In this document: piece by piece, positions 37,081 through 45,603 of the stretch | How the letters are laid out: each line of letters opens with the position of its first letter | How positions within the stretch are numbered: the first letter of the stretch is position 1 | Origin: Pseudovibrio brasiliensis | Lineage (GTDB): Bacteria > Pseudomonadota > Alphaproteobacteria > Rhizobiales > Stappiaceae | DNA: 64,000 bases | Reading direction: 5' to 3' | NCBI RefSeq assembly: GCF_018282095.1 | Contig: NZ_CP074126.1 | Span: 4,624,341-4,688,340, forward strand | Program-made: the position numbers and the translations under genes | Notes under the pieces: model-generated | Databases searched by the model: none | Told to the model about the DNA's origin: nothing | The model's input: the letters and a program-made list of their open reading frames with translations, nothing else

Positions 37081-37542
37081 ATGGCCGACCTTTCTTACAG
37101 AGCCTTAACACCCGCTGATGCGCCAGACTTGGCCCCTCTCATCGCAGAGAATGCACAAGCTTTGAAGCGCGGAGCTCCACGTCGTCCTGACGAAGTCTTC
37201 GCAGAGCGTCTGATCGAAGACAAGTCAATCGAGATCATCGGTGCATTTGAAGAGGACGCGCTGGTCGGATTTGCCGCTTTCTTCGATATTCCAGACCTGA
37301 TCTCCGGCCTACGCATTGGCCAGCTTGATGATATCTACGTGATGCCAGACCACCGCCACAAAGGCATCGGTCGCAGTCTGGTGGAAGAAATTTCCAGGAT
37401 CGGGAAAGAGCGTGACTGGCTTCACGTCCGCTGGCTCGTGCCAAACAAGAACAAGGTCGACAATAGCCTCTTTGAAAATCTGGCAGAACCAGACGACAAA
37501 GACAGCTTCATTGTCCCGATTGACCGTCTGGCACTCGCATAA
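37081..37542 (+). CDS. GNAT-family N-acetyltransferase
   Basis: The 153-residue product carries the GNAT core: G-Q-L-D-D-I-Y-V-M-P-D-H-R-H-K-G-I-G-R-S-L-V (R-x-x-K/G-x-G) and W-L-V-P-N-K-N-K-V-D. The ATG at 37081 follows GGAAGAGG; the frame runs back to 37030 without conserved residues. Substrate unknown. It shares a hairpin with the convergent DUF2125 gene. Confidence 0.85.
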   Translation: MADLSYRALTPADAPDLAPLIAENAQALKRGAPRRPDEVFAERLIEDKSIEIIGAFEEDALVGFAAFFDIPDLISGLRIGQLDDIYVMPDHRHKGIGRSLVEEISRIGKERDWLHVRWLVPNKNKVDNSLFENLAEPDDKDSFIVPIDRLALA

Positions 37543-37546
37543 ACCA

Positions 37547-37574
37547 AAAGCGGCTCTTACGAGCCGCTTTCTTT
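37547..37574 (+). terminator. Terminator inside the end of the convergent DUF2125 gene
   Basis: AAAGCGGCTC (37547-37556), TTAC loop and GAGCCGCTTT (37561-37570), then CTTTT. The right arm codes for the last residues of the DUF2125 protein, so one sequence serves both genes. Confidence 0.85.
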
Positions 37575-38600
37575 TATGATCAGCTGAGGCACCGGCCCCA
37601 GATCAAAGAAGGCGATACGGGCTCGCCCGTTCTCAATGGTCACTGGGATCTTGAGCGTCGGAACACCATTCACCGCGCTTCCCTGCCCAATACTCATTGC
37701 AGTCTTCTGCAGTGATTCAAGCGTCTTGGAACCCTGCGGGAACAATGGGTGCAACACATCTTCCAACTGATGAATGCCGGTAATCACCAAAGGCAGCGTG
37801 CCGTTCAGACGCCCCTGACGGTCAATCACCAGATCACCACCTGTTTTGACGGAAAACTCACCGCTTTTCAGATGCAGATTGGAAACGTTGACCTTTAGCT
37901 CTTCATCAACCATCAAATCAGCAATGTTGCGAACTTTGCCATCCAGAAGCTTGGAACCCTCCGGCAGCTGCATCACAAGGCTGATATCGAGTGGCACATC
38001 ATCAGATACCTGACCCGCTGTCAGACCAGTCACCAGTAGTGATAGATCCAGTGCATCTTCATTGCCTTCCACGCGGCGCATATGCGCTTCAGTCAGCTCC
38101 GCATCAAACTCAACAGACTGGTCACCAATGGTGTAAGTCAGCTTTGGCTCTTTAAAGACAGCATCCAGTTTTGAGGGCTTGCTGTCTTTTGCAATCACGC
38201 TTGCCTGTGCTGTTTTCCAATGCGCGGAATACGCCGGACCAGCCTGACCGAAGGTCGCTTCTGCCGGGCCAGTAGCTTCAAAGATCACGTGGGTTGGATT
38301 GTAGGCCAACGCAACACCACGTAACTCATTGATAAAGTACCACTCTCCGTTCTTGTCCATGCGGAACGGAGTACAGGTCAACTCAAAGCGGAACGGGTAG
38401 CCACCCAGCTGCTGGTTGCCACACTCAAGGCTTCCACCGTCTGCTTCAGCAACCTTCACACCATTGCGAATAACGTCAGAAACAATACCGCGTCCAACTG
38501 CCCAATAGGCGGACCATCCACCAATAATCAAGGCGACAAGGATCGCCAAAACGAAATACGCCGACTTTCTTGGAGGCCGGGATACTTTTGGTTCAGTCAT
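37557..38600 (-). CDS. DUF2125 domain-containing envelope protein
   Basis: The 347-residue protein has a short cytoplasmic tail and one N-terminal membrane helix (about residues 15-33). A large periplasmic domain has the DUF2125 features S-L-E-C-G-N-Q-Q-L-G-G-Y-P-F-R-F-E-L-T-C near residue 57 (two Cys) and W-K-T-A-Q-A-S-V. The family is restricted largely to alphaproteobacteria and is of unknown function; neighbours here (plsC, DUF218, ftsEX) suggest an envelope role. Confidence 0.85.
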   Translation of the reverse strand: MTEPKVSRPPRKSAYFVLAILVALIIGGWSAYWAVGRGIVSDVIRNGVKVAEADGGSLECGNQQLGGYPFRFELTCTPFRMDKNGEWYFINELRGVALAYNPTHVIFEATGPAEATFGQAGPAYSAHWKTAQASVIAKDSKPSKLDAVFKEPKLTYTIGDQSVEFDAELTEAHMRRVEGNEDALDLSLLVTGLTAGQVSDDVPLDISLVMQLPEGSKLLDGKVRNIADLMVDEELKVNVSNLHLKSGEFSVKTGGDLVIDRQGRLNGTLPLVITGIHQLEDVLHPLFPQGSKTLESLQKTAMSIGQGSAVNGVPTLKIPVTIENGRARIAFFDLGPVPQLIIKESGS

Positions 38601-38694
38601 CTACTCTCCGTTACCCTCACACATCGCTGTGAGTTGCATGCTGATTACGAGCCTGATAGGCGTGTCACTCAAAGAATTCTACGAGAAAATAGTT

Positions 38695-39219
38695 ATGCGA
38701 GATTTATGGATATTTGGCTACGGCTCACTAATTTGGCGTCCAGGCTTTACTTATGAGCAAGCTGTCCCCGCAATTTTGCATGGCGTCCATAGATCTCTCT
38801 GTGTGTATTCATGGGTTCATCGAGGAACTCAAGACAACCCTGGACTGGTATTTGGGCTGGATAAAGGCGGTGCCTGCATCGGCATGGCATTTCGGGTCGC
38901 GCCGAAAAACTGGCACCACACACTGGAATACCTCCGCGAGCGCGAACAGCAGACCATGGTGTATCTGGAAACCCACCGCCGCATCCGCTTGCTGGATGAA
39001 GACGGCACCAAAGTCCGCGCCGTGACATTCGTCGCCGACCAGAAACACGAGCAATATGCAGGTGCGTTACCGCTAGAAGACCAATTGCAGATTGTAAAGG
39101 GGGCTGTGGGGCAGTCTGGCGCAAATCCGGAGTATGTACTCAACACTCACGCGCATATGAAGGAAATGGGTATTAAAGACCAGAACGTTGAATGGCTGGC
39201 ACGGCAGCTTTCTTTATAA
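38695..39219 (+). CDS. Gamma-glutamylcyclotransferase (ChaC-like)
   Basis: The 174-residue protein begins M-R-D-L-W-I-F-G-Y-G-S-L-I-W-R-P-G-F, the YGSL substrate loop of ChaC enzymes, and has the catalytic-region Glu in Y-L-R-E-R-E-Q. ChaC-type enzymes cleave glutathione to 5-oxoproline and Cys-Gly. The ATG at 38695 is at the family start; the longer frame from 38629 is not conserved. It is the only plus-strand gene within a block of minus-strand envelope genes. Confidence 0.9.
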   Translation: MRDLWIFGYGSLIWRPGFTYEQAVPAILHGVHRSLCVYSWVHRGTQDNPGLVFGLDKGGACIGMAFRVAPKNWHHTLEYLREREQQTMVYLETHRRIRLLDEDGTKVRAVTFVADQKHEQYAGALPLEDQLQIVKGAVGQSGANPEYVLNTHAHMKEMGIKDQNVEWLARQLSL

Positions 39220-39232
39220 AGCGCGGATCGGA

Positions 39233-39637
39233 CTATTCGTCTTCCGGCTTGATATAAGAAAAGATCCCCGTACGCAGATCATTATGAGCGCGATCCCTCT
39301 CCGCGCTGTCTTCTGCCAAAAGATGTACGTATGCATCCTGCGAAGGTTTCAACGTCGGCATCGGGGTCTTGTCATTCGACATACCCTGGTGGCCAAGCCA
39401 AAGAACCGCTTCGCTCTTCTTGTCTGTGATCAGAACCAGATTCTCCGCGTAATCAGCAACCTCCTCCGGAGAGATCCGGGTAAAGAGGTAACGATGGCCA
39501 GAGGCTCCAGACCAGTACTTGAACTGACTGCCCGCTCCTAACTCTTCTGACACCCGTGGAGACGTTCCACTCGGCAAGTGATCATCAAACAACGAGTACT
39601 GCAACGCACTCTCCTGATTTCTCCTGCTACTTCCCAT
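39233..39637 (-). CDS. Small protein of unknown function
   Basis: The 134-residue hydrophilic protein has no signal peptide or membrane segment. Visible features are K-Y-W-S-G-A-S-G-H-R-Y-L-F-T-R-I, a Ser/Gly/His cluster, and E-A-V-L-W-L-G-H-Q-G. The family was not recognised. It is convergent with chaC (13-base gap) and lies downstream of plsC beyond a terminator. Codon use looks like its neighbours. Confidence 0.6.
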   Translation of the reverse strand: MGSSRRNQESALQYSLFDDHLPSGTSPRVSEELGAGSQFKYWSGASGHRYLFTRISPEEVADYAENLVLITDKKSEAVLWLGHQGMSNDKTPMPTLKPSQDAYVHLLAEDSAERDRAHNDLRTGIFSYIKPEDE

Positions 39638-39691
39638 AGTACTTTATAGAACAAACTGCGAACATATTACAAGTTGAGCCAGAGCATTGTC

Positions 39692-39729
39692 AAAAAAGAA
39701 GCCGCCTTTAAGGCAAAGGCGGCCTTCTT
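39692..39729 (-). terminator. Rho-independent terminator of plsC
   Basis: On the minus strand AAGAAGGCCGCCTTT and AAAGGCGGCTTCTT form a stem with one bulge, followed by TTTT. Confidence 0.85.
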
Positions 39730-39761
39730 CCTTTGAAACATCTGATTTCCACGCAAAATCT

Positions 39762-40541
39762 TTATTTTTTCTTATATTCTGCCTGTCGTACACGGGCTTC
39801 TTTGATGATGATGTTATCTGGCGTCGCTTTTTCAGCCTCATCCAGCAAACGATCCGAAGCACCTTCGATGCGTTCCTGTAAAGTTTTGAAGAACTCATCA
39901 GGCTGCAAACCCGGTTGGATCGGCTCAAGGAACTCACCTTTGATCGTACCCGGGAAGCGGAAGAACCGGCGACGCGGCCAATAAACACCAGAGTTCAGCG
40001 CAACTGGAACAACCGGACAGTTCAACGTCTTGTAAAGGTGCACAATACCATACTTGTACTGCGGCTCAGCCCCTGCAGGGCGGCGCGTACCTTCTGGATA
40101 GATAACGATGTTCCGGCCTTCAGCAATCGCCTCAGCAGCCTTCTTGGACATCTCTGAGAGCGCTTTGCCTTTCTTACCACGATCAACTGGGATCTGGCGG
40201 AACTTCATCAGGTACCAACCAAAGAACGGAACGTAGCGTAGTTCCTTCTTCAGAATATAAGTTGGCTGACGGTAATACTCTGCAAGCGCAAAAGTTTCCC
40301 AGGCAGATTGGTGTTTGGAAACAATGATACAGCCGGTGTCAGGGATGTTCTCCAGTCCCTTCACTTCAGACTTTACCCCTGCAACCCAACGCAGCAAGAA
40401 CTTCTCAGTCCGCGCCCAGAACGGAATAAGCCACCAGCAATACCGAACAGGAAGCACAAACAGGAACATACATGCCAGCATGATGATCAAGGTGCTGATG
40501 TAAAACAGCACGTTGAAGAGAATAGAACGCAGGACGATCAT
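39762..40541 (-). CDS. plsC: 1-acyl-sn-glycerol-3-phosphate acyltransferase PlsC
   Basis: The 259-residue protein has an N-terminal membrane helix, the acyltransferase box V-S-K-H-Q-S-A-W-E-T-F and the glycerophosphate box I-V-I-Y-P-E-G-T-R-R-P. The box is H-x4-E rather than the usual H-x4-D, a known variation in a proteobacterial subgroup (K-H-Q-S-x-W-E-T). It makes phosphatidic acid from lysophosphatidic acid at the inner membrane. It is in line with the DUF218 and ftsEX genes upstream. Confidence 0.92.
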   Translation of the reverse strand: MIVLRSILFNVLFYISTLIIMLACMFLFVLPVRYCWWLIPFWARTEKFLLRWVAGVKSEVKGLENIPDTGCIIVSKHQSAWETFALAEYYRQPTYILKKELRYVPFFGWYLMKFRQIPVDRGKKGKALSEMSKKAAEAIAEGRNIVIYPEGTRRPAGAEPQYKYGIVHLYKTLNCPVVPVALNSGVYWPRRRFFRFPGTIKGEFLEPIQPGLQPDEFFKTLQERIEGASDRLLDEAEKATPDNIIIKEARVRQAEYKKK

Positions 40542-40605
40542 AATACCTTCACAACCATATCCGCATGGCCCCCGCCAAAGCGAATTCAGAGTTTACTTTA
40601 CGAAG

Positions 40606-41325
40606 TTAAGAGGAGTGTTTTACCGGAAAGACAGTATCCAGCTCAACCCGCAGCCGAACGAGGATATACTTCACATATTCGCGCAGGAGAAGCTTTGTTA
40701 TTGAAGAACTTTCATACCAATGCTCCAAATCCAGTTCTTTATGGTAGACAGGACTTGGATAAAGCTCAGCTTCTGGCAGGCGAACCTGCAATTCTGCCAA
40801 TGCTCTAGGCATGTGATAGGCACTGGTCACCACCAGCAGCGAGTTGAACTGATTTTTTCTGACCCAGCTCGCCGTTTCCTCGGCATTTCCGATCGTATTA
40901 AGCGCTTTCCGGTCCAGATCAACGCAGCAGTCAAACAACCACATACGCTTGGAGTTGAGCCGAGCAATCTGCTTCGCGCTCGTCGATGGATGCACACCGG
41001 AGATCAAAAGCCGCTTCGCACTACCGGTCTCCAAAAGATCCAGACTCTGCGAAATCCGGTCACGACCACCGGTCAAAACAACGATGCCATCCGCGTGTTT
41101 CGGCACAACAGTCTGAACAGCAGGCTGCAACACTTCCACAAACCATAGGAAGCCAGCGGCAAATGCAACGGAGCAAATCAGAAACAACAGAAAGAAGAAA
41201 CGGACTACGCGCCGCACAAACGACTTCCGGCCAGAACACTTTCCAGCGCTGGCTGATACCGGTTCTTGCTCACCGGGTGCTTTAAAATTGGCCGCAGTAT
41301 CGCGCGTATTCAAAGAATGCTCCAT
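40606..41325 (-). CDS. DUF218 (YdcF/ElyC-like) membrane protein
   Basis: The 239-residue protein has one N-terminal helix (about residues 40-65). The DUF218 domain has A-D-G-I-V-V-L-T-G-G-R-D-R near the start, L-L-I-S-G-V-H in the middle and V-V-T-S-A-Y-H-M-P-R-A in the second half. ElyC and SanA relatives act in envelope integrity and lipid-carrier use. Its place between ftsX and plsC agrees with an envelope role. Confidence 0.87.
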   Translation of the reverse strand: MEHSLNTRDTAANFKAPGEQEPVSASAGKCSGRKSFVRRVVRFFFLLFLICSVAFAAGFLWFVEVLQPAVQTVVPKHADGIVVLTGGRDRISQSLDLLETGSAKRLLISGVHPSTSAKQIARLNSKRMWLFDCCVDLDRKALNTIGNAEETASWVRKNQFNSLLVVTSAYHMPRALAELQVRLPEAELYPSPVYHKELDLEHWYESSSITKLLLREYVKYILVRLRVELDTVFPVKHSS

Positions 41326-41414
41326 GATGTGGCTACATGCTTATAGCCACAAACCTGAACGAATAATTTCCTGACTACATATCAGAACTGGCGAAAATGG
41401 GAAGAAAACGGCGC

Positions 41415-42488
41415 TTAATCCATATTTGCCAAATGTCTGTGGACAGCGAGACGGGATGTGAGCGCAGTCAGCACCGCCACCAGAGCCACAACGGCAACAA
41501 CACCAAGATAACCAATCGTGCCCACTTGAGCCGATCCAAACAACGCCTGCACCTGGTTTCCGCTCACTGAGGTCACATCGGAACTTCCAAAGAAACCGAT
41601 GATCAGGAAGCTGACAGCTGCAATCGTGCCGCCAATGATTCCGCCCTTAAGACCAAGCCACAGGAAGTGTCGCTGGAACTCGGAGGCAATAAAGCTGACC
41701 TCTGCCCCAACAAAGTGCAGAACTTCCACCACATCCTTGTTGCCGGACATCGCTGCCTGCGTCGCAAAGATGACGGAGAGCACCATAGAAAACAGCACGA
41801 GCACAAGGATACCAAAGCCAACCAAGACCGCAGTGTTTGCCATGGCAGACAGCTGACGGTTCCAGACGCGGTGATCATCAACAGACGCAGCCCGGATATC
41901 CTGCTCAATCTGCGCTTTCATCTCGGCTAAATCCAGCAGTTCAGGATCATTGATCTCAACCAGAACCAACCGCGGAACCGGCAGTTCCTCAAGCTCCAAC
42001 CCAGCACCCAGCCACGGCTGCAGTAGACCCTTGGTTTCCTCATCAGAAAGCGCACGCACTTCTCCAACGCCCGGAAACTCTCGAACCAGCGCCAGTGTGC
42101 GATCAATCTCCTGCAACATGTTTACACCATCAGCAGGACGGATCTGCACCGTCACCTCACGCACCAGATCATTGGTCCAGTCGTTGGCTGCATCATTGAC
42201 GATGGCCACAAAACCAACCGTCAGACACGCCAAAAAGCTCATGATCGCCACAACGAGCATAAGCGCCTGACCAGAAATCGCCTGCGGAGGAACAATAGGA
42301 GCTGGCTTTTCTCGGGAACGAAACTTTAGCGGAGAAGGCTTGGCAGCAGCGACCTTTTTGACCGGACGCCCACCCTTGCCCTTGCCTTTCGGCGGCCCTT
42401 TGCGAGGCGGTCCGGGTCTTTTCTGACCAGCTGGCGCTCTCTTCGGGCCTGACATCGGCGGCTCTCGTCTTTGCTGAGTATCAGTCAT
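41415..42488 (-). CDS. ftsX: Cell-division ABC transporter permease FtsX
   Basis: The 357-residue protein has a basic, Pro/Gly/Lys-rich cytoplasmic N-tail (about 80 residues), one helix, a periplasmic domain (about 100-200) with V-R-E-V-T-V-Q-I-R-P-A, then three helices. FtsEX couples ATP use to periplasmic peptidoglycan hydrolase activation at the septum. The ATG at 42488 overlaps the end of ftsE by eight bases, so the two are translationally coupled. Confidence 0.92.
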   Translation of the reverse strand: MTDTQQRREPPMSGPKRAPAGQKRPGPPRKGPPKGKGKGGRPVKKVAAAKPSPLKFRSREKPAPIVPPQAISGQALMLVVAIMSFLACLTVGFVAIVNDAANDWTNDLVREVTVQIRPADGVNMLQEIDRTLALVREFPGVGEVRALSDEETKGLLQPWLGAGLELEELPVPRLVLVEINDPELLDLAEMKAQIEQDIRAASVDDHRVWNRQLSAMANTAVLVGFGILVLVLFSMVLSVIFATQAAMSGNKDVVEVLHFVGAEVSFIASEFQRHFLWLGLKGGIIGGTIAAVSFLIIGFFGSSDVTSVSGNQVQALFGSAQVGTIGYLGVVAVVALVAVLTALTSRLAVHRHLANMD

Positions 42489-43140
42489 GAACAGCCAACC
42501 GCCCGTCGTTGAGAATAAGATGTCGAGCTTCCACTTGCTCCAGCAAATGGAAATCATGGGTCGCGATCACCACAGAGGTGCCAAGACGGTTCAACTCAAT
42601 GAACAAACGCAGCAGACGACGCGCAAGTGGCGGATCCACGTTACCCGTCGGCTCATCCGCCAGCAGAACTTCTGGTCGCGTAATCAACGCACGTGCAATC
42701 GCTGCACGCTGTTTTTCACCTCCAGAAAGCACCGGCGGCAGCACATGCATACGGTCACCCAGCCCCACCCACTTCAGCAGATCAATCACGTCAGGACGAT
42801 ATTCCGCTTCGGACTTCCCAGCCACGCGATGCGGCAGAGCCACGTTTTCGTATGTGGTCAGATGGTCCAGCAAGCGGAAATCCTGAAACACTACCCCAAT
42901 CCGCCGGCGCATCGAAGGCAGCTCAGACTTGGTGATTTTGGTGGTGTCCTTGCCAAAAACGGAGATCAGCCCACGTGTGGGGCGCATGGAGAGAAACAGC
43001 AGACGCAGCAAACTGGTTTTGCCAGCACCTGAAGGACCGGTGAGAAACTGAAAAGATTGCGGCTCAATGGAAAAGGTCAGATCCCGAAGCACTTCAGGGC
43101 CCATTCCATACCGAAGTCCCACATTCTCAAAGCGTATCAC
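42481..43140 (-). CDS. ftsE: Cell-division ATP-binding protein FtsE
   Basis: The 219-residue ABC ATPase has Walker A G-P-S-G-A-G-K-T-S, signature L-S-G-G-E-K-Q-R and Walker B V-L-L-A-D-E-P-T-G-N-V-D. The G-N-V-D and D-F-R-L-L motifs are typical of FtsE and LolD-type ATPases, and the overlap with ftsX settles it. An exact CtrA-type box lies 162 bases upstream. Confidence 0.95.
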   Translation of the reverse strand: MIRFENVGLRYGMGPEVLRDLTFSIEPQSFQFLTGPSGAGKTSLLRLLFLSMRPTRGLISVFGKDTTKITKSELPSMRRRIGVVFQDFRLLDHLTTYENVALPHRVAGKSEAEYRPDVIDLLKWVGLGDRMHVLPPVLSGGEKQRAAIARALITRPEVLLADEPTGNVDPPLARRLLRLFIELNRLGTSVVIATHDFHLLEQVEARHLILNDGRLAVHD

Positions 43141-43301
43141 CGAAAATTCCCCTAGCAGACGTGAGGTTCCGCCTTATCAGAACAATGAGGCCAAACTCGT
43201 GCAAATCACTCTAAAAAATAATTTTCTCGGGTTCAATTTTAGAGTGAGATTACCCCTGCAAATTTATGCGAGCCTGTTCCTTTGGATATCCCTTGAATAA
43301 A

Positions 43302-43316
43302 TTAACACTTCATTAA
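43302..43316. promoter_or_regulatory. CtrA-binding box
   Basis: TTAACACTTCATTAA is an exact match to TTAA-N7-TTAA. It lies in the 413-base divergent gap 43141-43553 between ftsE and the zinc-ribbon/hpt/cpdR genes, so it could act on either arm. The box is the consensus for phosphorylated CtrA in alphaproteobacteria. Confidence 0.65.
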
Positions 43317-43451
43317 GCATATAAATGCCCTGATAGGTTCAAGAGAATTAGTTTAGGCACTCAATCCGGCTCCAAGCCCCTGTATTTAGGCTAGTCAAAG
43401 CCTGCCCTTTTGAGTACTTGTGAGTATATTGCATATCTGGTGGCTCTGAGA

Positions 43452-43484
43452 CGTATTCCCAGCCTGCTCTGGGGAGAGAATACG
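43452..43484. repeat. Hairpin-forming inverted repeat
   Basis: CGTATTC/GAATACG (43452-43458 and 43478-43484) with inner CCCAG/CTGGG arms lies 70 bases before the zinc-ribbon gene. The outer arm resembles the GCGTATTCCC core of the dispersed repeats. Confidence 0.5.
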
Positions 43485-43553
43485 CTAGAAAATGAAGGAT
43501 TTAAGCGGTTTAGCTAATCCATATTAATGGCAAATCGCTTTGGACCACGCTCA

Positions 43554-44525
43554 ATGAAAATTATCTGCCCTCAATGTAATACTGCCTATGAGATCCCCGC
43601 TGACAAGGTTGGAGACACTGGCCGCAAAGTAAAATGCGCCAGCTGCAACCACATCTGGCATGTCTCACGCGAGGAAGAAACAGCAGACGACTGGGCCGAA
43701 GCCCTGGGCGCACAGAGCGAAGTACACAACAATTCAACACCCGATGACGACCGCAAAGAACCCTCCTTTTCCGAAGGGTTTGACGAAACCGATTGGGCCG
43801 GTATCGGAGAGAAAGCGGAACGTCACGAAGCGTTCTCTGAAGAAGATCTTGCCGGAAAACCCAAAGAAGACTCTTCAGATTCAAATGGTTCTAAGGGTGA
43901 AGACACCAGCGAAAAACCTGCAAGTGGCGCTAGCAACTCCTATGAAGCCTCAGAGGATCCGAAAGGTTCTGACGAGAACAAAGCAGAAGACAAGAAGAAA
44001 TCTGAGGGCAAATCCCAAAAGCCCAACGGAAGATCTAGAAAAAAAACTAAGTCATCCCGCAAATCAGGTGTTATAAGCGCGAAAGGCCTGCTGGGCGCGA
44101 GCCTTCTTGCTGCTTCACTCGCACTCTGTTTTGCAGCGGTGCAATACCGTGAATCTGTAGTAAGAACCTTCCCCGATTTGGCTGGTCTTTACCAGTTGGC
44201 TGGTATGACCGTAAATCTGCGTGGTCTTGTATTTAAGGATCTGAGAACCTTCCGTGAGGTTGAGAACGGCTCTGTCGTGCTTGTTGTGGAAGGCTCTGTA
44301 GAGAATATTACAAGAAGCGAGACGTATATTCCGGCGATCAAGCTGGCTTTACGCTCTCAGGACACGCAAGAGATACACTCCTGGATTGTTGAGCCAAGAG
44401 AAGATTGGCTTGCACCAGGTGATAAAACACGGTTCAGAGCTCGGTTGAATAATCCGCCAGAGCGAGCCGCCGACATTCAATTGCGCTTTGTTGAGCGCCA
44501 AAAGAAAAGAGCGAGCATTAGATGA
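43554..44525 (+). CDS. Zinc-ribbon (MJ0042-type) membrane protein
   Basis: The 323-residue protein starts with M-K-I-I-C-P-Q-C-N-T-A-Y-E-I-P and C-A-S-C-N-H-I-W, the four-Cys MJ0042 zinc ribbon. A charged, low-complexity linker (residues about 45-175), one membrane helix (about 180-200) and a C-terminal extracytoplasmic domain of DUF3426 type follow. The function is unknown. The stop overlaps the hpt ATG (ATGA), so translation is coupled. An ATG at 43527 is in frame, but the ribbon normally starts the protein. Confidence 0.82.
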   Translation: MKIICPQCNTAYEIPADKVGDTGRKVKCASCNHIWHVSREEETADDWAEALGAQSEVHNNSTPDDDRKEPSFSEGFDETDWAGIGEKAERHEAFSEEDLAGKPKEDSSDSNGSKGEDTSEKPASGASNSYEASEDPKGSDENKAEDKKKSEGKSQKPNGRSRKKTKSSRKSGVISAKGLLGASLLAASLALCFAAVQYRESVVRTFPDLAGLYQLAGMTVNLRGLVFKDLRTFREVENGSVVLVVEGSVENITRSETYIPAIKLALRSQDTQEIHSWIVEPREDWLAPGDKTRFRARLNNPPERAADIQLRFVERQKKRASIR

Positions 44526-45067
44526 CCGGTAACCCGGAAATCCGCGTGCTGTTTGATGAAGAAGCTATTGCTGGTCGCGTAAAAGCGATTGCAGAAGCTA
44601 TCGCACAGGACAACCCTCACAATCTCCTCCTCGTAGCAGTCTTGAAAGGGAGCTTCATTTTTGCAGCTGACCTTGCTCGTGCTTTGCACAGAGTAGGTTC
44701 CGTTCCGGAAATGGAATTTTTACACCTTTCAAGTTATGGAAGTGGGACGGTGTCGTCAGGAGAGATCAAAGTCCTCCGCGATATCCAAAGCGATGTAACC
44801 GGACGCGACGTCATTTTGATTGATGACATTCTCGAATCTGGTCGCACACTCAAGTTTGCACGCGACATGATCGCCGATCGTGGAGCCAAGTCTGTCCGGA
44901 TAGCTGCATTCCTGGACAAGCCTGGTCACAGAAAAGCCGATATCCAATCGGATTACACGGGCTTCGATTGCCCGGACAAATTCGTTGTCGGCTATGGCAT
45001 GGACATGGGGCATGCATGGAGACAGTTGCCATTCATCGGCTACGTGCCGCAGGAAGGTGACGAGTAA
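44522..45067 (+). CDS. hpt: Hypoxanthine phosphoribosyltransferase
   Basis: The 181-residue enzyme has the PRPP loop D-V-I-L-I-D-D-I-L-E-S-G-R-T-L, the early V-L-K-G-S-F-I-F loop and the C-terminal F-V-V-G-Y-G-M-D. It salvages hypoxanthine and guanine to IMP and GMP. It overlaps the zinc-ribbon gene by four bases and is followed by cpdR after 15 bases; hpt-cpdR is a recurrent pair in Hyphomicrobiales. Confidence 0.95.
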   Translation: MTGNPEIRVLFDEEAIAGRVKAIAEAIAQDNPHNLLLVAVLKGSFIFAADLARALHRVGSVPEMEFLHLSSYGSGTVSSGEIKVLRDIQSDVTGRDVILIDDILESGRTLKFARDMIADRGAKSVRIAAFLDKPGHRKADIQSDYTGFDCPDKFVVGYGMDMGHAWRQLPFIGYVPQEGDE

Positions 45068-45082
45068 ACGAGGGGGGCTATA

Positions 45083-45481
45083 ATGGCTCACATACTTCTG
45101 ACGGAAGACGATGATGCGGTCCGCGCCTTTGTAAAACGTGCATTGGAGCTGGACGGGCACAAAGTGACCGCCGTGGAAGATGGCGCCGAAGCCGCTCTTG
45201 TGCTGCTGCAACAGCAGGGCAAGTTTGACCTTCTGCTCTCCGACATCAGAATGCCGGAGATGGACGGGATCGAACTTGCAATGCAAAGCAGCGCTCGCTA
45301 TCCGGGCCTGCCAATTCTTTTGATGACCGGTTACGCAGACCAGCGTGAACGCTCAGAAGAAGTCGGCAAGTGCGTGAAGGACGTTCTGACCAAACCATTT
45401 TCATTGGTAGAAGTCAGAAAAGCCGTCACCACAGCTTTGGCAGATGAGGAAGAAAGCTCTCCGCAATCCGCTTTTGCATAG
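45083..45481 (+). CDS. cpdR: Single-domain response regulator CpdR
   Basis: The 132-residue protein is a receiver domain only. It has the acidic pocket T-E-D-D-D, the phosphoacceptor Asp54 in L-L-L-S-D-I-R-M-P-E-M-D-G, a Thr in L-M-T-G-Y and Lys in L-T-K-P-F. CpdR, when unphosphorylated, primes ClpXP to degrade cell-cycle proteins including CtrA. Here it sits on the same transcript as hpt, behind a CtrA box, suggesting a feedback link. An AGGGGGG ribosome site precedes it. Confidence 0.9.
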   Translation: MAHILLTEDDDAVRAFVKRALELDGHKVTAVEDGAEAALVLLQQQGKFDLLLSDIRMPEMDGIELAMQSSARYPGLPILLMTGYADQRERSEEVGKCVKDVLTKPFSLVEVRKAVTTALADEEESSPQSAFA

Positions 45482-45532
45482 CACTGAAAAGCCTCATCCG
45501 GTTTTCGGATAATGAGCCCAATAAAGTTTCTG

Positions 45533-45567
45533 AAACGCGATCCCTCCCCCGAGCGATCGCGTTTTGT
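45533..45567 (+). terminator. Rho-independent terminator of hpt-cpdR
   Basis: AAACGCGATC (45533-45542) pairs perfectly with GATCGCGTTT (45555-45564), followed by T. It lies in the gap between cpdR and the TetR-like gene, 50 bases after the cpdR stop. Confidence 0.88.
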
Positions 45568-45603
45568 GTATCTGGCCTCAGATTTGAGCCCAAAATCTGT
45601 ACA

